From positions 186,001 to 250,000 of the forward strand of contig CBDCXQ010000001.1 of assembly GCA_965223835.1 (NCBI GenBank): 64,000 nucleotides of DNA, given 5' to 3'. The position numbers and the translations under genes were made by a program. Positions within the stretch are counted from its first letter, which is position 1. Each line of letters starts with the position of its first letter. Positions 51,969-59,501 of the stretch are shown here, piece after piece. The notes under the pieces are model-generated. The model saw nothing but the letters and a program-made list of their open reading frames with translations, had not been told where the DNA came from and ran no database searches. Source of the DNA: CAVYXZ01 sp965223835 (GTDB lineage Bacteria > Chloroflexota > Anaerolineae > Aggregatilineales > Phototrophicaceae).

Positions 51969-52058
51969 TAACTGATGTTACGCAAGCAATCCAGGCTGTA
52001 GGGTGCGACTCGGCGAGTCACCCCTACGATTTTCGGCTCAAATGCGTAAGATGAGTCA
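51969..52058 (-). repeat. MITE-like intergenic element, copy 2
   Basis: This is the reverse-complement copy of 1611-1700, with 5 mismatches over 90 bases. Its ends (TAACTGATGTTACGCA and TGCGTAAGATGAGTCA) are imperfect inverted repeats. The centre is the palindrome GTAGGGTGCGACTCG/CGAGTCACCCCTAC. It lies immediately beside a related element at 52060. Confidence 0.8.
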
Positions 52059-52059
52059 C

Positions 52060-52154
52060 TAACTGACCTTACGCACCTTGTATTTGTAGGCAGTGGGTTT
52101 AAACCCACTGTTTGGGTACAAACTCGAGTGAATCTGCGTAACATCAATGACTAA
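52060..52154. repeat. Related MITE-like element with perfect 20-bp palindrome
   Basis: It starts TAACTGACCTTACGCA and ends TGCGTAACATCAATGACTA, matching the termini of the copy at 51969. Its centre is different: the perfect palindrome CAGTGGGTTTAAACCCACTG at 52091-52110. The two elements therefore share ends, not cores. The layout fits one family of terminal repeats carrying different inserts. Confidence 0.7.
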
Positions 52155-52229
52155 ATTGTTGGGGAGGGTCTCAGACGCTCCCGCGCAATAATCAACGAGA
52201 GATGATTTCAAACCGGGTCTAATCAGCCA

Positions 52230-54632
52230 TTACTCCAGTGATGGGCAGGGATCCACTTCAGTGACGGTATCGACGCGGACCCAGCCGCGAATCTGCGCAT
52301 TGCTGCCGATGTTCACGGAGACCAGATACCACACCCGGCTATCCTGCAAACTAATCTGCTGACCGGCAACTTCCACAACGGTTTGGGGTGGAATGCGCCC
52401 GACTCGGGGTGAAGTAATGGCCGGGTCGGCCCGCACATTCACCGCATCCGGTCCCGGCGCGAAAACCCGACATAAGACCAGCGGTGTGGGCGTGATTGTT
52501 GGCGACAATGTGACCGTCGGCGTCACGGAATTGGTGGGCGTCGGCGACGGTGTAGCAGTATGCGTGGGCGTCAGCGTATGCGTCGGTGTCAGCGATGGGG
52601 TGACGGTCCAGGACGGCGTAATTGTTGGCGAAGCGGTAAATGTCGGCGAGGGCGTTGATGTCGGCAGCGGTGTCGCGGACGGTGACGGCGTGTTGGAAGG
52701 CGTGGGCGTATCGCTCGGTGTGGGGGTATTGCTCGGCGTAAAGGTCGCGGTAGGTGTGGCCGTTGGCGGCGGGAACACCAGTGGCATCCAGACCGGCTGT
52801 GCTACAAAAACACCAGCACCCCCGATGATGATAATGCCCATAATCATCAAAAACAGCCGACTGCGTTTGCTGCTGCGTTCCTGGCGGATGGCATTTTCCA
52901 GCCGTTGGATTTCCGCGCGCCGCCCCAGCACATTAAATGGCTCATCGCGCGTCACTTCCAGCCACGATTCGGCGGCGGCGAGATTGCCTTCTTCAATGGC
53001 GTCTTCGGCTCGTTCCAAATGTCGCGCCAGCAAGTCACTCACCACCGTGCGGAAGCGTGAATCCTGGGCATAATCGGTGAGGCCGGTGAGCATCGAGCGG
53101 GCCTGGGACAATTCATTTTCAAAATTCTGAGCGATCAATGCTGCCGCCCGCTCGATCACCTGTCGTGCCCGTTCCATATCGCTGGCTCGTGATCGCGCCG
53201 CCAACAGGCCATCGGCCAGTTCGGTATCGCCGGGGTCCAGATTGACCGCCATTTCCAGCAGGTTCAGGGCCTCATTGGTCAGTGCAAGTCGTTCTTCCAA
53301 CGAGTTCGCATTATCAGCGCGGGCGACACCCGCCTGGGCCTGATCGTGTAACTGGGTTTTGATGCCGTTCAACCGGTGGTTGGTATCATTCAGGAGTCGA
53401 TTCAGCCGCTCACTGTTAGGCAGCCGCTGCCGGGCGCGGGCGATGATGCCCAGAATATTTTGCAATTGGGCCGCTTGATCTTGCAGCGATCCGCTGAGCA
53501 TTGCCAGTTGCGACGCGGCTTGATCGGCATCCTGCTGGACCCGGCGCAGGTTATCAATGCGCTCTTCGGCCAACGGATCATTGGCGACCACGCGCAACGC
53601 ACCTTCATATTTGCGTAATGCCTCTGACCAATTATCGGCTGCCATGAGCCGGTCGCCATCGTTGAGCAGTTCACGGGCCAACGCCAGATCTTGAATTTCG
53701 AGGAGGGCCTGTTCCGCGTCTTTCCAGCTGAGAATACCGCTGGTCTCCGCCAGATCACGGGCCTCCCGGTAAAGACGTTCGGCTTCGTCATAACTCCCGG
53801 CCCGCACCAGCGAATTGGCCCGGTTGTATGAGACGCGCGCTTCAAATGGAATGCGATGATCGGGGACGACGCCGCGAATAATGTTGTCCTCAGCTTTTTG
53901 GCGATACTCTAACGCCGTTGGATTGCCCGGTTGCTGGGTCAACACCCGGTTCGCCAGATCAACCGACAGTTGATAATCACCGGCATAGTAGGCCTGTGTC
54001 AGTTCAGAAAGCGTCGAATCAATGTCCGGTCCGGTATACAGCGGCCCTTGACCAGGAATGCGGCGGCCAGGGGCTTCCTGGCGGATCTGCTCTTCGGGCG
54101 GTGGATAGCCCGAAGAGGTGGGATAATCGGGCAGCACCGATGATGGTTCTTCTGGTGGTCGATCGCTATCATTCGGTGCGGGTTCCGGCTCTGGTTCCGG
54201 TTGTGGCGCGATAGCGGGGGCCTCAACCCCGTACCGTGAGAATAAATCCGTGACCCGTTGGGTCGCCTGTGAACTGTAACTGGCGGCCTGCTGTAACATG
54301 GCAATGACGTCGGGCGCTTGCGCGTCAAGGGCCAATGCTTCCGAGAGTATATCAATCGCCTCATCAATATCGTCGTCATCGCCTGCGATCTCAATCCGAA
54401 TCCGGGCGCGGCGTAATAAGCCACGGATCGTGGCGGAGGTTGCCGAGGTTGGGTTGCTCATCCGCGCCAGATCAGCGAATAAGGTCTGTGCAGCGGCTTC
54501 ATGGGGCGTGTTTTTCGCGTCCGTCAGCAGGTCGCGGGCTTCTGCCTCTAATGCCACCAATTCATTGGGATCATCTGCGACTTCCTGTAAACGATGGCGC
54601 AGTTCATCCAGTCGAGTCTGCAAATTCGTCAT
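52230..54632 (-). CDS. Coiled-coil/TPR - membrane - Thr/Pro linker - SH3b protein
   Basis: An 800-residue signalling or wall-associated protein. Residues 1-600 are acidic, helical and TPR-like, with a Pro/Glu-rich break at about 145-190. One membrane helix follows (L-F-L-M-I-M-G-I-I-I-I-G-G-A-G-V-F-V). A long T-P-S/T-P-T linker and a C-terminal SH3b domain (N-V-R-A-D-P-A-I-T-S-P-R-V-G then I-R-G-W-V-R-V-D) complete it. By the linker's position the helical part should be cytoplasmic and the SH3b outside, where such domains bind peptidoglycan. GGAG stands rather far (13 bases) from the ATG. Function unknown. Confidence 0.85.
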   Translation of the reverse strand: MTNLQTRLDELRHRLQEVADDPNELVALEAEARDLLTDAKNTPHEAAAQTLFADLARMSNPTSATSATIRGLLRRARIRIEIAGDDDDIDEAIDILSEALALDAQAPDVIAMLQQAASYSSQATQRVTDLFSRYGVEAPAIAPQPEPEPEPAPNDSDRPPEEPSSVLPDYPTSSGYPPPEEQIRQEAPGRRIPGQGPLYTGPDIDSTLSELTQAYYAGDYQLSVDLANRVLTQQPGNPTALEYRQKAEDNIIRGVVPDHRIPFEARVSYNRANSLVRAGSYDEAERLYREARDLAETSGILSWKDAEQALLEIQDLALARELLNDGDRLMAADNWSEALRKYEGALRVVANDPLAEERIDNLRRVQQDADQAASQLAMLSGSLQDQAAQLQNILGIIARARQRLPNSERLNRLLNDTNHRLNGIKTQLHDQAQAGVARADNANSLEERLALTNEALNLLEMAVNLDPGDTELADGLLAARSRASDMERARQVIERAAALIAQNFENELSQARSMLTGLTDYAQDSRFRTVVSDLLARHLERAEDAIEEGNLAAAESWLEVTRDEPFNVLGRRAEIQRLENAIRQERSSKRSRLFLMIMGIIIIGGAGVFVAQPVWMPLVFPPPTATPTATFTPSNTPTPSDTPTPSNTPSPSATPLPTSTPSPTFTASPTITPSWTVTPSLTPTHTLTPTHTATPSPTPTNSVTPTVTLSPTITPTPLVLCRVFAPGPDAVNVRADPAITSPRVGRIPPQTVVEVAGQQISLQDSRVWYLVSVNIGSNAQIRGWVRVDTVTEVDPCPSLE

Positions 54633-54783
54633 AGCCTAAGCGATTCTCCGGCATACCAATTCCTTCCAAAGTACCCCATTCCGGGGCGGGCGGCAAGCGG
54701 CATGTTAGTGTACCATTGGATTAATCTGCTGCTGGCCCATCACGTGATAGAATAGAGGCAGGTAGTCGACGAAAGATGGATGC

Positions 54784-55104
54784 ATGTCACAGACCATTAT
54801 TCCCAATTACAAACTCCTGGTCACCTATGATATTCGCCAGGACATGGTGGAGAAATATTATTATTATGTGCTGAAGGAGTTTGTGCCGGAACTGGAAACG
54901 ATGGGGCTGTACATGTTTAAAGTGTGGCATGTGGCCTATGGCGAGTATCCCATCCGGCAGTTGGAATTCGTCATCGAAGACCTCGAGACCGTCCTGGAAG
55001 TGTTTGCCAGTGATCGCTGGGAAACCCTGGAAAATCACCTCAAAGAATTGACTGTTGGCTACGAACGCAAGCTGATTCGCTTCCGCCGGGGGTATCAGTT
55101 TTAG
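54784..55104 (+). CDS. Conserved hypothetical protein, 106 residues
   Basis: A small soluble protein that I do not recognise as a named family. It begins with a Y-K-L-L-V-T-Y-D-I strand, has a Y-Y-Y-Y-V-L-K-E-F helix and a W-H-V-A-Y-G-E-Y-P-I-R-Q-L-E-F strand pair, then E-R-K-L-I-R-F-R-R-G-Y-Q-F at the end. This is consistent with a ferredoxin-like (dimeric alpha+beta barrel) fold. It is convergent with the HU gene, with 9 bases between the two. A role is not evident. Confidence 0.7.
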   Translation: MSQTIIPNYKLLVTYDIRQDMVEKYYYYVLKEFVPELETMGLYMFKVWHVAYGEYPIRQLEFVIEDLETVLEVFASDRWETLENHLKELTVGYERKLIRFRRGYQF

Positions 55105-55113
55105 GAGTTGTAT

Positions 55114-55377
55114 CTAGAGATCGCCGCGATAGGTGGATGACCAGCCAAACAGCGCCCGCAAGCGTTGACTCGCGTTGAACTTGAAAACCGTACCGGTACG
55201 CCGCTCGTCAATGTAAAACGTGCCAAAGTTCCGCAATGATACGCTTTCTCCCCGTTTTAATGCTTCATAGATCGCTTCCAAAGTTGCGTCCAATATCGGC
55301 TCAATCGTTGCCACTGACTGGTCAGTGCGTTGCGCAATCCGCTTTAATAATTCCTTTTTGTCAATTCGGTCGCTCAT
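55114..55377 (-). CDS. HU-family DNA-binding protein
   Basis: An 87-residue HU/IHF-type protein that bends and compacts DNA. The usual D-K-K-E-L-L-x-R-I-A opening, V-A-T-I-E-P-I-L-D-A, and the core signature V-S-L-R-N-F-G-T-F are present. The arm region (E-R-R-T-G-T-V-F-K-F-N) is short. It has W-S-S-T-Y-R-G-D-L at the end where HU usually has a basic tail, so the C-terminus is divergent. Start at 55377: GGAGG is 6 bases upstream; five codons earlier the frame has another possible start without a site. Confidence 0.88.
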   Translation of the reverse strand: MSDRIDKKELLKRIAQRTDQSVATIEPILDATLEAIYEALKRGESVSLRNFGTFYIDERRTGTVFKFNASQRLRALFGWSSTYRGDL

Positions 55378-55440
55378 TGCAGCCTCCACCATTCGACATA
55401 ACCTAACAATTCTCCACAGTGACGATTATAATGCGGCTCC

Positions 55441-56322
55441 ATGACTGCCCAGCAAATCGCTTCGATCCTTACGTATGTCATCATCGGCCTGTTCATTCTG
55501 GCGTTCATTCTGCTGATTCTGGCGTTGCAACAACTGCGCCGGGGGCGACGTGGCCCTTACTGGCGGTTGCGCCGTCAGGCCAGCCAACGGGGCGCGGCCC
55601 TGCTGTTGGGCGCAGTTGGGTTACTGGCAATCGGTCTGGCGTTGGCTTTTTACAGTGGCCTGGCGGCATTGGCCTTTCGCGGCATTGATGATATTTTTGA
55701 GCAGAGTCGCCGACAGTTTATCGGTGTAATCGTCCCAACTGAGACGTTGACCGTACCCGTTACCGCAACGCTGACCCCGTCTGGCACACCCTCACCGACG
55801 CGCACCCCGACCGCGACTCCTACCGATCAACCCACTGCAACGCTGACTCTGACAGCCACTGCTACCCAATCACCCACCAGTACACTAACGCCCACGATCA
55901 CCCGAACACTGACCGCTACCCCGACCGTGACAGCAACTGTTGACAGCGTTTTACGGTTGACCCCACCGGTTCCGGGACGACCGGCCCGCAATGGGGCCAG
56001 GCTGCAACTCAACACAGTGACCGCCGGGCTGGTTGAGAATAATGGAGCAGCCGTATCCGATACCACCCTCCCAACCGGGTTAAACCGCATTTATGTGTAC
56101 ATGTCGTTCGAGAACATGACTTATGGCGTGGTCTGGTCACGCGTCCTCTATCGGGATGGACAGCCGGTACAGGGACAGGCCTATTTATGGAGTCAAGGCG
56201 AAGCTGGAGACAGTTTCTTCTTCTTTGGCAACGTGGATGGTTATCCGCCGGGCAATTATGAAGTACGGTTGTTTATTGATACGCGCGAAATGAGTCGGCT
56301 CGAATTTGCGATTGTTGAATAA
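55441..56322 (+). CDS. Two-helix membrane protein with Thr/Pro linker and C-terminal beta domain
   Basis: A 293-residue protein. Two hydrophobic helices (about 8-30 and 51-75) are separated by an Arg-rich cytoplasmic loop (R-R-G-R-R-G-P-Y-W-R-L-R-R). A T-P-T/T-A-T linker covers about 100-170. The last 110 residues form a beta domain with Y-V-Y-M-S-F-E-N-M and Y-R-D-G-Q-P-V, ending in D-T-R-E-M-S-R-L-E-F. The same architecture (membrane helix, Thr/Pro linker, exposed domain) recurs in this window. I do not recognise the final domain. The positive-inside rule puts it outside the cell. Confidence 0.72.
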   Translation: MTAQQIASILTYVIIGLFILAFILLILALQQLRRGRRGPYWRLRRQASQRGAALLLGAVGLLAIGLALAFYSGLAALAFRGIDDIFEQSRRQFIGVIVPTETLTVPVTATLTPSGTPSPTRTPTATPTDQPTATLTLTATATQSPTSTLTPTITRTLTATPTVTATVDSVLRLTPPVPGRPARNGARLQLNTVTAGLVENNGAAVSDTTLPTGLNRIYVYMSFENMTYGVVWSRVLYRDGQPVQGQAYLWSQGEAGDSFFFFGNVDGYPPGNYEVRLFIDTREMSRLEFAIVE

Positions 56323-56420
56323 GCGATATATCCAGCCAGATCTAAAAGATCGCTGTTGGCAATTGCAATCAATCTAATGTTTCATACAATCTTACAACGT
56401 AAACCTAACCGGTTTATACT

Positions 56421-56449
56421 TTGCAGCGGTAACAATATGTAAGTATAAT
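56421..56449 (+). promoter_or_regulatory. Promoter candidate for the response regulator
   Basis: TTGCAG (56421-56426), exactly 17 bases, and a perfect TATAAT (56444-56449). The -35 keeps only the leading TTG of TTGACA. Transcription from about 56456 would give a leader of about 35 bases before ATG 56491. Confidence 0.55.
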
Positions 56450-56490
56450 TGAAATTAATATACTTTGTTAGATTCGAGAAGCAAAGCGGA

Positions 56491-56856
56491 ATGTCTACCA
56501 TTGCACTGATCGTAGAAGATGAAGCCCCACTGCGCCTGTTTTATGAGACCATTCTTGATGATATGGGCTATTCTGTCATTCAGACCTCTGATGGCGAAGA
56601 AGCGCTGGCTGTCCTGCAACAAACGGTCCCCGGCATCATCTTGCTGGACATGTTGCTGCCCAGAGTCGATGGAGTCACAGTGCTGGAGCACATTCAGGCT
56701 AACCCGTGCTTACAAAACATCCCCATTGTCGTGCTGACCGCGCACAGCCGCTTTGAGTCAGTGGTCGATCTGAGCGCAGTTGATTCGTTTCTCCTCAAAC
56801 CCGTTCGGCCCGACGAGATTCGCACTGCCGTGCAACACGTGCTCGCCCCGCTGTAA
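56491..56856 (+). CDS. Single-domain response regulator (receiver only)
   Basis: A 121-residue CheY-like receiver with no output domain. The acidic pair is E9-D10, the phospho-acceptor is D53 in I-I-L-L-D-M-L-L-P, the conserved T is T83 (V-L-T-A-H) and the lysine is K103 (L-L-K-P-V). All four functional positions are intact. It would act by protein contact, as a phosphate sink or relay. The frame starts 14 codons earlier but ATG 56491 follows the promoter and a short GCGGA. The sensor kinase at 46987 is a candidate partner by genome proximity alone. Confidence 0.9.
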   Translation: MSTIALIVEDEAPLRLFYETILDDMGYSVIQTSDGEEALAVLQQTVPGIILLDMLLPRVDGVTVLEHIQANPCLQNIPIVVLTAHSRFESVVDLSAVDSFLLKPVRPDEIRTAVQHVLAPL

Positions 56857-57141
56857 TCAGGTACAATAAAGCAAAATTGATAACAATTCAATCAACGACT
56901 CGAGGGTTCTTTCAACCTCTTTGTTATCGTTGCAATTGCGATGATGATTCCAGAATCGGGATTTATCCGTTCCGCTCAATTACAATATATTTCAGACCTG
57001 GTTCCATTATGGTTGGATACGTTAGAATGTAAGCATGAGTAAGACTTGGTGGATGTAAAGAGAGCTTGCCTGAGCCATATTGAGATGTTGATTTAGCAAA
57101 TTGGAGTCGGCTTAGGACAATAATAGTGATATTGGAATTCT
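56857..57141 (+). other. Non-coding gap before the phosphatase-like gene
   Basis: AT-rich sequence with no gene. A TAGAAT at 57023-57028 has no matching -35 at normal spacing. No hairpin or repeat stood out on reading. Confidence 0.4.
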
Positions 57142-59238
57142 ATGGCATTTGATCTGGAAGCCCTCATTGGTCATCTCTATATTGTTAGCGGACGTTCGAT
57201 CAACGCGACACCGCCGGGTATGCTGGTGGAGGCTGCACCCCGCAAAGTGGCGCGGGGCCGCGAGATGGATACCATTTTTACGCTGGTGTTGCCATCAGGT
57301 CAGACGCCGGCTCCGGCGACATTTTATGAAAGCATGGCGCAACTGGCTGCTGAGAAATATTTCGAAAGCACTGGTAGTGTAACCGCCGGGGTGCGGAGCG
57401 TTTTTAATTCGCTCAATCAAAATTTGTTTGAGCATAACGAAAGCGCCGCGCAGCCCTATGAGGCCAACATGATCTGCGCGATTTTGCATGGTACCGATTT
57501 ATTCCTGGCGCGGGTTGGCGGCGGCGTTGCGGTCTTGTATACCCCGGTGCGAACCGAGTACTTTCCCGCGGCATTTGATAATGACGATGCACTCTATGGC
57601 CCGCCGCTGGGCGTACAACCGATTCCGAACATCAAGATGACGCAGTATCGGTTAACTGGCGGTGCCCGGCTGGCGTTGGCCGATAGCACGCTGGCGGATC
57701 TGGTCGTGGACCATATCGAGACGGCCCTGGTTGCACCCACGCTGGCGGATGTGGTACTGGCTTTCAAGACTCTGGCAACCGGCAATCTCACCCTGCTCAT
57801 GGTGGAGTTTATCGGCCCGGATGTACCCGATCAGATTGCCAGCCGCACGGCGCAATCAACCCGGACTACGCCCGCTGCGAGTAACAAAGCCGAGGAACCT
57901 GCCGCAGTTCCAGCAGTGACCAGTACCGGGAAGAAAGTGAATGCTACCAGCTATCGCTTGCAGAAGGGGGCGAGTAATGCCGCTATCAAGATGGCGGATA
58001 GCGTCGATTCGGTCAATTCAATCATTGAGAAAATGTCGGAGGATAACCCGGAGCGCCCCAACCGTCTGGGACCCTTGCTGAATAACAGCAGTATCGTGCT
58101 CATCCCGATCGCGCTGGTGGTGCTGGTGCTCATCATGTGGTTGACAGGGACGGGTGAAAGCGAGTTTGAATTATGTGTGTCCGAGGCTAATCAAGGAGCG
58201 AATACCGCCCGCAGCATTGCCTCCAATGATGTGACGGGTACGCTGGCGGCATGGAATGCGGTGCTGCTGACGATTGAACGCTGTAATGAGATTCGCCCTG
58301 ATGATACTGAATTGAGTGCATTGACCCGCGAAGGTCAGGGCATTATCGATCAACTTAATCAGATTACCCGGCGCGATGCCATTCCGATTGAGGCATTTCC
58401 CAACGCGACGCTCAAGGGCCTCATTATTCGGGGGGAAGACCTGTACGTGCTGGACGATGACAATGACCAGGTTTATCGCATTACGTTGACCGAAGATGGC
58501 CTGGGTATGATAACGAACTCGCGGCAGCCAATCGCCACCATGCGGCGTGATGCGGGCGTCGGTCAGTTTACGCTGGACGACATTGTTGACATTACCTGGT
58601 CGGAGGATGGCAGCGGTTTGAGCCAGGGGAATGTGTTGCTGGCAATGGACCGCAACGGCGTGCTGGTGGAGTATTCGCCGACGTTTCTCGCACGCGGGGT
58701 ACAGAAGTTGCTGGGCACTGAACAATGGGAAAATCCGCTCAAGATCACGACCTGGCGGGGTCGCTTATATATTCTCGACCCGGGAGCCGATCAAATCTGG
58801 CGCTATGACCCGTCCGGCGGCGCCTTCCCCGGTGCACCACTGGAATATTTTACCGGGGCGCGGCGGCCTACCCTGACCAACGCGGTTGACTTCTCGATTG
58901 ATGATACCGGGCGCGTTTATGTGTTGTTTGCTGATGGCGTGATTGCGATGTTCCGCAGCGGCGAAGAGCAGCGGTTTGGTTTTGCGGGCTTCCCCCCCAA
59001 CCAGCCAATCGAAACGGCGCATGCCATGTTCCTCAACAACAACGTGCTGCCGGGCATCTATATCATTGATCGTTCGCAGCGAACCCTGTTTGAAACGACG
59101 TTGGCCGGCACCTGGATTGGCACCTATCGCACCTTCGATGAAACACAGTTCGATCTGCTAACAGATGTCGTTACCGATGAAAATAAACGCATGATCTACG
59201 TCACGTCGGGCAATACGATTCTGGGCTTCCCCAAATAG
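57142..59238 (+). CDS. PP2C-like pseudo-phosphatase - membrane helix - beta-propeller-like protein
   Basis: A 698-residue protein. Residues 1-215 resemble the PP2C/SpoIIE fold in strand and helix pattern: C-A-I-L-H-G-T-D-L-F-L-A-R-V-G-G-G-V-A-V-L-Y (about 112-133), then P-L-G-V and A-R-L-A-L-A-D-S-T-L-A-D-L-V. The usual metal residues are lost: V-G-D is V-G-G (127) and S-D-G is D-S-T (182). It therefore probably binds phosphoproteins or regulates rather than dephosphorylates. A membrane helix lies at about 316-336. The remainder has NHL- or propeller-like strands (L-Y-V-L-D-D-D-N-D-Q-V-Y-R-I, L-Y-I-L-D-P-G-A-D-Q-I-W-R-Y). A hairpin with a T run follows. Confidence 0.72.
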   Translation: MAFDLEALIGHLYIVSGRSINATPPGMLVEAAPRKVARGREMDTIFTLVLPSGQTPAPATFYESMAQLAAEKYFESTGSVTAGVRSVFNSLNQNLFEHNESAAQPYEANMICAILHGTDLFLARVGGGVAVLYTPVRTEYFPAAFDNDDALYGPPLGVQPIPNIKMTQYRLTGGARLALADSTLADLVVDHIETALVAPTLADVVLAFKTLATGNLTLLMVEFIGPDVPDQIASRTAQSTRTTPAASNKAEEPAAVPAVTSTGKKVNATSYRLQKGASNAAIKMADSVDSVNSIIEKMSEDNPERPNRLGPLLNNSSIVLIPIALVVLVLIMWLTGTGESEFELCVSEANQGANTARSIASNDVTGTLAAWNAVLLTIERCNEIRPDDTELSALTREGQGIIDQLNQITRRDAIPIEAFPNATLKGLIIRGEDLYVLDDDNDQVYRITLTEDGLGMITNSRQPIATMRRDAGVGQFTLDDIVDITWSEDGSGLSQGNVLLAMDRNGVLVEYSPTFLARGVQKLLGTEQWENPLKITTWRGRLYILDPGADQIWRYDPSGGAFPGAPLEYFTGARRPTLTNAVDFSIDDTGRVYVLFADGVIAMFRSGEEQRFGFAGFPPNQPIETAHAMFLNNNVLPGIYIIDRSQRTLFETTLAGTWIGTYRTFDETQFDLLTDVVTDENKRMIYVTSGNTILGFPK

Positions 59239-59277
59239 CGGCGGCGAACCGTTGGGCAAACGCCGCTGGTTTTTTTA
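59237..59277 (+). terminator. Rho-independent terminator
   Basis: AGCGGCG (59237-59243) pairs with CGCCGCT (59261-59267), followed by GGT and a long T run (59270-59276). It overlaps the end of the stop codon of the phosphatase-like gene. Confidence 0.8.
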
Positions 59278-59361
59278 TTTTGTGGTCGCGATAATCAACG
59301 CTCAAGACTGAACCTTGTTGCAATGACGAGTTGGCGGTACAACAGGGCGATGTTGTAATTT

Positions 59362-59463
59362 ACCTCACCCCTAATCCCTTCTCCAACTTGGAGAGGGGAC
59401 TCAAAACCTTTTCAGCCAACAATGTTTCCTTCTCAGATTCGGAGGGGAAGGCGGGGGGAGGTG
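59362..59463. repeat. Nested palindromic repeat, CCCCTCTCC type, copy B
   Basis: It starts ACCTCACCCC-T-AATCCCTTCTCCAA and then TTGGAGAGGGG, closely matching the core of 35146-35213. About 45 bases of different sequence follow, then a second GGAGGGGAAGG block and a G-rich end facing the opening arm. It ends shortly before the LCP gene. Confidence 0.7.
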
Positions 59464-59501
59464 AATGACTGCATTCGATTTCCGTGATCTCATAGGTGCG
59501 T

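Noticed and set aside
52091..52110. Perfect 20-bp palindrome as a replication origin or attachment site
   Set aside because: No DnaA boxes, integrase or origin genes are nearby, and it lies in the core of a MITE-like unit.
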